Assembly (NCBI RefSeq): GCF_004343035.1
Contig: NZ_SMCQ01000001.1
Location: forward strand, 124,001 to 188,000
Reading direction: 5' to 3'
Origin: Longibaculum muris
GTDB taxonomy: Bacteria > Bacillota_I > Bacilli_A > Erysipelotrichales > Coprobacillaceae
Length of the DNA: 64,000 nucleotides
Within the stretch, counting starts at the first letter, position 1, and each line of letters begins with the position of its first letter. The notes under the pieces were generated by a model. That model did no database searches and was not told where the DNA came from. It saw only the letters and a program-made list of their open reading frames with translations. The position numbers and the translations under genes were made by a program. This document shows positions 57,834-64,000 of this stretch, one piece after another.

Positions 57834-58979
57834 ATGGGAGAAAAAAAACATTCGATTTTGAAAAAAGTTTTAATATTAATATTTAGTGCTGTTATTGGTA
57901 TAACAATTGGTGTTGTTGGAATCAGCTATTGGAATGATGTTCAATTAGAAACACAAAATGATTTAATTGATGAAATTTATGCTAAGGATAAACATTATCA
58001 ATATTATTATTCAAAACTGAATGCAAAAGATAAAGATACTTATAAACGTATGTATTTTGCAATGGCAACTTTTAAAGATGAAATTGATGTCAAAGAAACA
58101 AATACAGAACAGATTACGGTAATTTTAAATTATATATTTAATGATCATCCAGAATTATATTATATCGATGGTGAATATGAATATGTCAAAGAAACAGATA
58201 CGCTAACTTTCTATCCACGTTTTGTGATGAACAAAAATGAAGTTGAATCAAAAAATTCACAACTCAAAAAAATAACTGCTGAAGTCGTTGAAAAAGCTAA
58301 GAGTCAAAAAGATGACTTGACAAAGGCAAAAGTGATTTATGATTATATTATTGAAAATACGAAATATGTTGAACGAAAAGGAAAGGACCAAGATGTTATT
58401 GGGGCATTGTTAGAACATGAAACAGTGTGTGCAGGATATGCGCGCGCTTACCAATTATTAATGAATCAAGTAGGGGTTCCATGTAGTTATATTGTTGGTG
58501 ATTCAAAAATTGAAACAGAAAATAGTCCAGGTTATGAAGGGCATGCATGGAATATGGTTAAAATAAATGATGACTATTATTATTGTGATCCTACTTGGGG
58601 TGATGATGCGAATAAATATGGTGCGCATACATGTTATGCATATTTTATGATGGATAGTGATGATATGTTACGTTGTTATACAACTGATGATTTTTATGAA
58701 AAAACAAAAAATCCTTCAGTAAGCTATTTTAAAGATAATCATATTTATATGGAAAGCTATAATGAAAATATCGTTAGCAATGCGATTCAATTAGGGTTAA
58801 AAAATAAAAGTCGTGTGGCTGAAGTGAAGTGTGGAAGTCAAAGTGTGTATAATCGTTTGAAAAAAAGATTAACAAAAGATTATTTAGCTTATGAACAACT
58901 TAAGAAAAACGGTTGTTGGAGTGATAACACAAGATATGCATGTTTAGATGAGCTGAAAGTGATTGAATTGTATTATTAA
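57834..58979 (+). CDS. Exported transglutaminase-like protein
   Basis: A 381-residue protein with a signal anchor at residues 10-31 and a transglutaminase-like cysteine-peptidase domain at about 160-260. The triad is Cys199 (ETVCAGYARAY), His237 (YEGHAWNMV) and Asp252 (YYYCDPTWGDD). The N-terminal 130 residues are helical and family-specific; the C-terminal 110 residues are of unknown fold. Likely acts at the cell surface; substrate unknown. An extended -10 (TGATATGAT, 57801-57809) and GAGGGAAAG ribosome site precede it. Confidence 0.88.
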   Translation: MGEKKHSILKKVLILIFSAVIGITIGVVGISYWNDVQLETQNDLIDEIYAKDKHYQYYYSKLNAKDKDTYKRMYFAMATFKDEIDVKETNTEQITVILNYIFNDHPELYYIDGEYEYVKETDTLTFYPRFVMNKNEVESKNSQLKKITAEVVEKAKSQKDDLTKAKVIYDYIIENTKYVERKGKDQDVIGALLEHETVCAGYARAYQLLMNQVGVPCSYIVGDSKIETENSPGYEGHAWNMVKINDDYYYCDPTWGDDANKYGAHTCYAYFMMDSDDMLRCYTTDDFYEKTKNPSVSYFKDNHIYMESYNENIVSNAIQLGLKNKSRVAEVKCGSQSVYNRLKKRLTKDYLAYEQLKKNGCWSDNTRYACLDELKVIELYY

Positions 58980-59005
58980 TTGATAAATATTGGAAAAAGA
59001 GTGTT

Positions 59006-59032
59006 AAGTGGCTAGAAATAGTCACTTTTTTT
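59006..59032 (+). terminator. Terminator after the transglutaminase-like gene
   Basis: Nine-bp stem AAGTGGCTA/TAGTCACTT with a GAAA tetraloop and a T-run. Confidence 0.85.
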
Positions 59033-59066
59033 GTGCATAAAATAAAAAAATGGAGCACGATTTTTA

Positions 59067-59095
59067 TATACAAGATTTCTTTCTTGGTATATAAT
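59067..59095 (+). promoter_or_regulatory. mraZ operon promoter
   Basis: TATACA (59067-59072), 17-base spacer, TATAAT (59090-59095). The MraZ-type repeats begin at its -10. Confidence 0.6.
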
Positions 59096-59143
59096 GGTGG
59101 TATGAAGTGTTAAAAGATGTATAAAAATGTTAAGAAGTGGGTG
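59094..59143 (+). promoter_or_regulatory. MraZ box: five direct repeats at 10-bp spacing
   Basis: TG pairs recur exactly every 10 bases (at 59098, 59108, 59118, 59128 and 59138) within units such as GAAGTGTTAA, AAGATGTATA, AAAATGTTAA and GAAGTGGGTG. MraZ is known to bind short direct repeats with this period upstream of its own gene, so this is the likely autoregulatory site. Confidence 0.7.
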
Positions 59144-59150
59144 ATTTTGA

Positions 59151-59582
59151 ATGTTCTTTGGTGAATTTAGGCACAACATTGATGCAAAGGGAAGGCTAAG
59201 TATTCCTGCTAAAATGCGTAATCAATGTGGTGAATGTGTATATGTAACACGTGGAAATGATGGTTGTTTAGCATTATATACACAACAAGGATGGGAAAAA
59301 TATTATGAAGAACTTCAAGCTTTGCCACAGAAAAAGAAAAGTACCCGTATTTTTATCCGTTTAGTCACTTCAAGAGCAAGCGAATGTGAATTTGATAAGT
59401 TAGGAAGAATTAATATTCCTCTTGTTTTAAGACAAGAAGGTCATTTAGAAAAAGAATGTGTCATTGTTGGTGTTGGTGATCATGTCGAAATATGGAATAG
59501 TGAAGCATGGGATCAATTCTATGATGATAATAAAGATAGTTTTGATGAAATTTCAGAAGATTTAGATGAATATGAATTGTAA
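59151..59582 (+). CDS. mraZ: Transcriptional regulator MraZ
   Basis: A 143-residue AbrB-like DNA-binding protein forming rings of subunits, which controls the division and cell-wall cluster that it heads. Two tandem SpoVT-AbrB units are visible: [23 protein letters not shown] and [20 protein letters not shown], with the DxKGR/DxxGR signatures. The acidic tail ([12 protein letters not shown]) is typical. It begins behind GTGGGTGAT, itself the last MraZ repeat. 11 bases before rsmH. Confidence 0.97.
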   Translation: MFFGEFRHNIDAKGRLSIPAKMRNQCGECVYVTRGNDGCLALYTQQGWEKYYEELQALPQKKKSTRIFIRLVTSRASECEFDKLGRINIPLVLRQEGHLEKECVIVGVGDHVEIWNSEAWDQFYDDNKDSFDEISEDLDEYEL

Positions 59583-59593
59583 AGGAGAGCGTT

Positions 59594-60541
59594 ATGTTTA
59601 ATCATGTGAGTGTTTTATTGAACGAAACAATTGATGGATTAAATATTAAAGAAGATGGGATTTATGTTGATTGTACCCTTGGTGGTGGAGGACATAGCCA
59701 GGAGATTTTAAAACGATTAACATCAGGTCATCTTTATTGTTTTGATCAAGATCAAGTTGCGATTGAAGCAGCTAGTCAGCGTTTAAGCCAAATTTCAGAT
59801 CACTTTACAATTATTTATTCAAATTTTAAGAATATAAAAAGTGAACTTGCAAAATTAGGGGTTTATAAAGTTGATGGGATTGTTTTTGATTTAGGTGTTT
59901 CTTCACCTCAGTTTGATGATGGAGATAGAGGCTTTAGTTATAACTATGATGCAAAATTAGATATGCGTATGGATCGAAATCAAGCATTTAGTGCTTATGA
60001 ATTAGTGAATACATATGAGTATCAAGATATTGTTAAGATTTTATATAAATATGCTGATGAGAAATTTGCTAAACAAATTGCAAGAGCCATTGAAAGACAT
60101 CGTCAAGAAAAACCAATTGAAACAACTTTTGAACTTGTGGATATTATTAAAGAAGCTATTCCTGCTCCGGCAAGACGTAAAGGTGGTCATCCTGCGAAAA
60201 GAACATTTCAAGCATTGAGAATTGCTGTGAATGATGAATTAAATGTTTTTGAAAAGGCATTAGATGATGCTTTGGATTTATTAAATGTTCATGGACGTGT
60301 TGCAGTGATTACTTTCCATTCACTAGAAGATAAGATTTGTAAATATACATTTCAAGAAGTGACGAAGCAACCAGATTTACCAATGGGAATGCCAATTGTT
60401 CCTGATTATTTAAAACCAAAATTTCAAAAAATAACAAGAAAACCAATTGTTGCGAGTGAAGAAGAATTGAATGAAAATCATCGTTCGCATTCAGCTAAAT
60501 TAAGAATTATAGAAAGGATATATGAGGATGAAGAAAAATAA
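59594..60541 (+). CDS. rsmH: 16S rRNA m4C1402 methyltransferase
   Basis: Methylates N4 of C1402 in 16S rRNA. Seen: [13 protein letters not shown] at the start, the AdoMet loop [35 protein letters not shown], the [22 protein letters not shown] block, [18 protein letters not shown] and [12 protein letters not shown]. 315 residues is normal. The end overlaps ftsL by 20 bases, in the conserved dcw order. Confidence 0.97.
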   Translation: MFNHVSVLLNETIDGLNIKEDGIYVDCTLGGGGHSQEILKRLTSGHLYCFDQDQVAIEAASQRLSQISDHFTIIYSNFKNIKSELAKLGVYKVDGIVFDLGVSSPQFDDGDRGFSYNYDAKLDMRMDRNQAFSAYELVNTYEYQDIVKILYKYADEKFAKQIARAIERHRQEKPIETTFELVDIIKEAIPAPARRKGGHPAKRTFQALRIAVNDELNVFEKALDDALDLLNVHGRVAVITFHSLEDKICKYTFQEVTKQPDLPMGMPIVPDYLKPKFQKITRKPIVASEEELNENHRSHSAKLRIIERIYEDEEK

Positions 60542-60830
60542 GAAAAAAGAAACAAGATTTGTCAGATTTTCAAGACGTCTGTTTATGTTTAGTTTTGCTG
60601 TATTTGTATTAGGTATTGTCGCATTAAATTCATATGAATCAACATTGAATATTCATTGTGCAAAATTAGAAAAACAAATTGCATCAATTGAATCAGATAT
60701 TGATGGTTTAGATATGAAGAAATTAGAATTAGCTTCATTTTCACGTATCGAATCTATTGCTGAAGAAAAGGGATATAAATATAAACAAAGTACCGCAACT
60801 GCTGCAGTTGTTGGAGTACCTAGAGAGTAA
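60522..60830 (+). CDS. ftsL: FtsL-like cell division protein
   Basis: A 102-residue bitopic membrane protein: a basic cytoplasmic start ([17 protein letters not shown]), one helix ([19 protein letters not shown]), then an extracellular coiled coil ([22 protein letters not shown]). The position between rsmH and the penicillin-binding protein gene and this topology identify FtsL, a partner of DivIC/FtsB in the divisome. The sequence itself is weakly conserved. Two in-frame ATGs (60522 and 60528) are possible. It ends by sharing one base with pbpB. Confidence 0.85.
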   Translation: MRMKKNKKKETRFVRFSRRLFMFSFAVFVLGIVALNSYESTLNIHCAKLEKQIASIESDIDGLDMKKLELASFSRIESIAEEKGYKYKQSTATAAVVGVPRE

Positions 60831-62974
60831 TGACAATGAAAAAGAATAGTAATCAAAGTGCAAAGATTGTATTATGCATCATTGCACTTGTTGTTGTTGC
60901 ATTGGTATTTAATGTCGTGTTTTTGGGAGTAACAGGAAAGCATCTTGTTAGCGGCAATGATATCAAAGATTATGCTAAAAATCGTGGTGGTGGGCAAAAG
61001 GTAGAAACTTTGCAAGCCAAGCGTGGAACAATTTATTCGAGTGATAATGAAGTCATCGCAAGTGACGTGAAAAAATATAAACTATATGCGGTTTTGTCAA
61101 AGACGCGTTTAACAGCGGATAAAAAACCAGCTTATGTTGTTGATAAAAAAGAAACAGCTAAAAAATTAGCTCCTATTATTAAAATGGATGAAGATAAGAT
61201 TTTAGAGCGTTTAAATAAGAATACTTATCAAGTTGAATTTGGAAGTTATGGAAATAATCTTTCAGCTTTGGTTAAAGATAAGATTGATGCATTGAATTTA
61301 CCAGGTTTAGAGTTTACTGAACTGACATCAAGAAATTATCGTTATGGTGATTTTGCTTCTTATGAAGTTGGGTATGCTCAGGTTTTAACTGAAGAACTAG
61401 AAAGTAAAACAACTCAATCTATTGTTGGTCAAATGGGAATTGAAAAAACTTATAATGATGAGTTGACTGGAACCAATGGTCAAAAGATTTATTTGGCTGA
61501 CAATAATAATTATATTTTACCTAATGGAATTATTAGTGAAACAGCTCCTGTTGCTGGAAATGATGTTTATTTGACAATTGATACTGATATTCAAACAGAA
61601 ATGGATTTACAAATGAAAAAGCTTATTGAAGCACAAAAAGCCGATAAAGCAACATGTGCAATTATGGAAGCGAAGACAGGAAGAATATTAGCAGTTACAA
61701 ATTATCCATCATTTGATCCTAATAAGCGAGATATGAAAAATTATGTAGACTTATTTTTAAATGAAGCTGTTGAACCAGGTTCTGTTTTCAAAGCTTTTGT
61801 GTATGCAAATGCTTTAAATGATGGACGTTTAAATCTTAAGAGTACTTATCCATCTGGTAAGTTTGTTTATGATAAAAAACTAAAACCTATTAGAGACTGG
61901 AATAAAGGTGAAGGATGGGGAACAATCAGTTATGAAAAAGGTTTCTATTATTCAAGTAATACAGCAATTTGTAATATGTTAACGAAGATTACAGACAAAG
62001 AGTCTTTATTACAGGATTATGAAGATTTAGGCTTCTTTAAAGCTGGTGAGGTTGACGGTCTACCTACAGGTTCTGGGGTTGCTGGTTATAAGAATAATGA
62101 CGGAAGACTGGTTGAATATTTAACCACTGGATATGGTCAAGGATCAACGTTCACTGGGTTACAATTAATGCGAGGTTATAGTGCATTTGCTAATGATGGT
62201 AAAATGGTTGAACCCTATCTTGTCGAAAAAGTTGTGAATAGTGAAACAAAAGAAAATGTTTATCAAGCCAAAACGCAATATTCAAAACAGATTTATTCAA
62301 CAAGTACTGTGAAGAAAATGCGTGATTTGTTAAGCGGAGTTGTCAATTTAAAAGGAAGTACTGGATATCCTTATCATATGGATGATATTCGTTTGATTGG
62401 GAAAACTGGGACTGGACAGGTTGCAAAGGATGGAAGATATCGTTCTAATTACTATACAAACAGTTTTGTTGGTTTAGCACCTTATGATGATCCTGAAGTT
62501 GTTGTTGTGTTATGGTATCAAAGTTATGCTGGTAGTGCTGTTAATTCAGCGAAAGTTGTTAATGGTGTTGTGCGTGCAGCTTTGAATAAAATCAATGAAC
62601 AACCAGTGAAAAAAGTGGAAACTTCAACATTTGTCTTAGATTCTTATTTGAATCAAAGTGTTGATTTTGCTAAAAAAATCCTTACAAGTCATCAATTATC
62701 ACCACTAACAATAGGTGATGGTAAGACGGTAATTGATCAATATCCAAAAGCTAAGACAGAACTTTCAAGTAAATCACGAGTCTTTTTACAAACGAATGGA
62801 ACAAATATAACAATGCCTTCAATGGAAGGATGGTCGCGTAAAGAAGCAGAGGCCTTTGCTTCGATGGCAAATATAGATTTAAAATTTGAAGGTGTTGGTT
62901 CAATTTATAAACAAAGTGTAACCAAAGGAACGAAATTAAAAGACAATCAAAAAGTGACTGTTTATGCAAAATAG
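60830..62974 (+). CDS. pbpB: Division penicillin-binding protein (PBP2B/FtsI type) with PASTA domains
   Basis: Septal class B transpeptidase cross-linking peptidoglycan. One N-terminal helix (IVLCIIALVVVALVFNVVF) anchors it. The PBP dimerisation domain starts at KRGTIYSSDNEVIASDV. Active-site motifs are Ser318-VFK (EPGSVFKAF), SSN at 375-377 and KTGTG at 525. Residues about 600-714 hold two PASTA repeats (LTIGDGKTVIDQYPKAKTEL and MPSMEGWSRKEAEAF). 714 residues fits PBP2B. Overlaps ftsL by one base. Confidence 0.95.
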   Translation: MTMKKNSNQSAKIVLCIIALVVVALVFNVVFLGVTGKHLVSGNDIKDYAKNRGGGQKVETLQAKRGTIYSSDNEVIASDVKKYKLYAVLSKTRLTADKKPAYVVDKKETAKKLAPIIKMDEDKILERLNKNTYQVEFGSYGNNLSALVKDKIDALNLPGLEFTELTSRNYRYGDFASYEVGYAQVLTEELESKTTQSIVGQMGIEKTYNDELTGTNGQKIYLADNNNYILPNGIISETAPVAGNDVYLTIDTDIQTEMDLQMKKLIEAQKADKATCAIMEAKTGRILAVTNYPSFDPNKRDMKNYVDLFLNEAVEPGSVFKAFVYANALNDGRLNLKSTYPSGKFVYDKKLKPIRDWNKGEGWGTISYEKGFYYSSNTAICNMLTKITDKESLLQDYEDLGFFKAGEVDGLPTGSGVAGYKNNDGRLVEYLTTGYGQGSTFTGLQLMRGYSAFANDGKMVEPYLVEKVVNSETKENVYQAKTQYSKQIYSTSTVKKMRDLLSGVVNLKGSTGYPYHMDDIRLIGKTGTGQVAKDGRYRSNYYTNSFVGLAPYDDPEVVVVLWYQSYAGSAVNSAKVVNGVVRAALNKINEQPVKKVETSTFVLDSYLNQSVDFAKKILTSHQLSPLTIGDGKTVIDQYPKAKTELSSKSRVFLQTNGTNITMPSMEGWSRKEAEAFASMANIDLKFEGVGSIYKQSVTKGTKLKDNQKVTVYAK

Positions 62975-63001
62975 GATTCTTTAAAAGAATTCTATTTTTT
63001 T
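62973..63001 (+). terminator. Terminator between pbpB and the SpoVD-like gene
   Basis: Nine-bp stem AGGATTCTT/AAGAATTCT with a TAA loop and seven Ts, overlapping the pbpB stop codon. It would partly insulate the sporulation gene from the division genes. Confidence 0.78.
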
Positions 63002-63032
63002 GTTTTTAACATATAATTGAATGGTGATGTCA

Positions 63033-64000
63033 ATGATCTTTTCAAAGATGATAAAGAAAATTAAATGGGTCAATATTATAATGACATTGATTGTTATGGC
63101 AATTGTCATAAGACTTGGCTATAGTCAATTTTATGCTTATGAAGAATTATCCTTGAAAGCAACACAATCATGGCAAAGAGGTTTCCCTTTAGAAGCAGCA
63201 AGAGGGAAAATCTATGATAGTCAACAAAAAGTTTTGGTTGATAATCTAACAACATCTTCACTGATTATTGTTCCCAGTCAAGTCAAGGATTATGTCACAA
63301 CTGCCAATCAGCTTTCTAAAATATTAGGATGTTCAAAAGAAAAAATTCTTGAAAAGGTTAAAAAGAAAGTCTCAGTTGAACGTATTCAACCAGAAGGTCG
63401 ACAATTAACTGAAGAAAAAGCCTATCAAATTGATCGTTTAAAATTACCCGGTGTCTATCTTGTACAAGATACATTACGTTATTATCCTCATAAGAACTAT
63501 TTAGCTCAAACGCTAGGGTTTGTAGGGATAGATAATCAAGGATTGGTTGGTTTGGAATTAAAATATGATGAATATTTATCTGGGGTAAATGGTAGTATTA
63601 ATTATTATATGAATGCGAAAAGTCAAAATTTAAATATTTATCCAGCTGATTATGTCTATCCTACTAATGGTATGGATATTGAATTAACAATTGATAGTCG
63701 CGTTCAGGATGTTGTTGAAAGAGAACTTAACAATGCTTATACAACTTATAATCCTGATTCTATCTTATGTTTAGCAATGGATCCGCGAAATGGCAAGATA
63801 CTTGCGATGTGTTCAAAACCAGATTTCGATCCGAATGATTATAAAAATGCCGACAGTCAAATTTATAATCGTAATTTACCGATTTGGAAATCCTATGAAC
63901 CAGGTTCTACTTTTAAGATTATTACTTTTAGTAGTGCTTTAAATGAAAAGTTATTTGATATGGATAAAGATACGTACTATGATAGAGGATATGAAATTGT
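63033..64000 (+). CDS. spoVD: SpoVD-like penicillin-binding protein, cut by window end
   Basis: Open from ATG 63033 to the window end (322 codons seen). A membrane helix (IIMTLIVMAIVIRLG) is followed by the PBP dimerisation domain (EAARGKIYDSQQKVLVDN) and the start of the transpeptidase domain, with the active-site motif EPGSTFKIITF (Ser-x-x-Lys). In spore-formers the class B PBP after pbpB in the dcw cluster is SpoVD, needed for spore cortex synthesis; the assignment rests mainly on that position and on the sporulation genes seen here. In-frame ATGs at 63021 and 63027 are alternatives. The KTG motif lies outside the window. Confidence 0.8.
   Translation, partial: MIFSKMIKKIKWVNIIMTLIVMAIVIRLGYSQFYAYEELSLKATQSWQRGFPLEAARGKIYDSQQKVLVDNLTTSSLIIVPSQVKDYVTTANQLSKILGCSKEKILEKVKKKVSVERIQPEGRQLTEEKAYQIDRLKLPGVYLVQDTLRYYPHKNYLAQTLGFVGIDNQGLVGLELKYDEYLSGVNGSINYYMNAKSQNLNIYPADYVYPTNGMDIELTIDSRVQDVVERELNNAYTTYNPDSILCLAMDPRNGKILAMCSKPDFDPNDYKNADSQIYNRNLPIWKSYEPGSTFKIITFSSALNEKLFDMDKDTYYDRGYEI

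Overview
The window is AT-rich (about 30% GC by eye), densely coded DNA from a low-GC Firmicute. It carries sporulation genes (a spoVAC-AD-AEb-AF operon, sspI, and a SpoVD-like gene cut by the window end), two T-box leaders, a TPP riboswitch, ECF vitamin transporters and a Cna-B surface protein. Gene content and protein style fit a spore-forming gut bacterium of the Erysipelotrichia (Coprobacillaceae or Erysipelotrichaceae relatives). That placement is an inference from gene content, not from a marker-gene search.

Layout: 1-2.1 kb, 3' end of a Cna-B surface protein facing acetate kinase. 2.2-3.0 kb, TPP riboswitch and ThiT. 3.1-8.5 kb, a DUF402 phosphatase, the t6A genes tsaE-tsaB-rimI-tsaD, rex, and T-box-controlled asnS. 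8.6-11.4 kb, a phosphoesterase and a 2-hydroxyacid dehydrogenase with an extra N-terminal domain. 11.5-12.6 kb, a folded leader, a FolT-like transporter and an opposing 35-codon ORF. 12.7-15.7 kb, spoVA operon. 15.8-18.5 kb, cysteine desulfidase-like gene and scpAB. 18.5-22.8 kb, a self-contained cassette of a WYL regulator and two large unknown proteins. 22.8-27 kb, a CydDC-like ABC pair with YgbA_NO and DUF454 genes behind two matching palindromes. 27-34.6 kb, csp, M29 aminopeptidase, prfC, a P-type-ATPase-like pseudoenzyme, glycerate kinase and a pseudouridine synthase. 34.6-36 kb, infC-rpmI-rplT with an L20-type leader. 36-40 kb, an FtsX/ABC pair and an Rpn-type nuclease with a duplicated 3' end. 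40-44 kb, M42 peptidase, patatin, HtrA and two unknown membrane genes. 44.4-51.5 kb, sspI, a YgjP-type peptidase, an SpoU-type methyltransferase, two unknown genes and pheST (sspI, methyltransferase and pheST are also neighbours in Bacillus). 51.5-57.2 kb, C39-like peptidase, split ThrE exporter, HAD phosphatase, tmcAL, yceD-rpmF. 57.2-57.8 kb, a decayed gene. 57.8-64 kb, transglutaminase-like protein and the start of the division and cell-wall cluster (mraZ, rsmH, ftsL, pbpB, spoVD).

Most of the window is housekeeping. The accessory signals are the WYL three-gene cassette, the catalytically degenerate P-type ATPase, the dehydrogenase fused to a domain resembling an ABC-3C middle component, the twin GTTAG-N6-CTAAC operators, and the nuclease with the duplicated C-terminus. 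Regulatory sites are frequent and often well preserved: a sigma-G promoter at sspI, a 10-bp-periodic MraZ box, a non-AUG infC start, and many intrinsic terminators. No tRNA, rRNA, CRISPR array, integrase or intact insertion sequence was seen.
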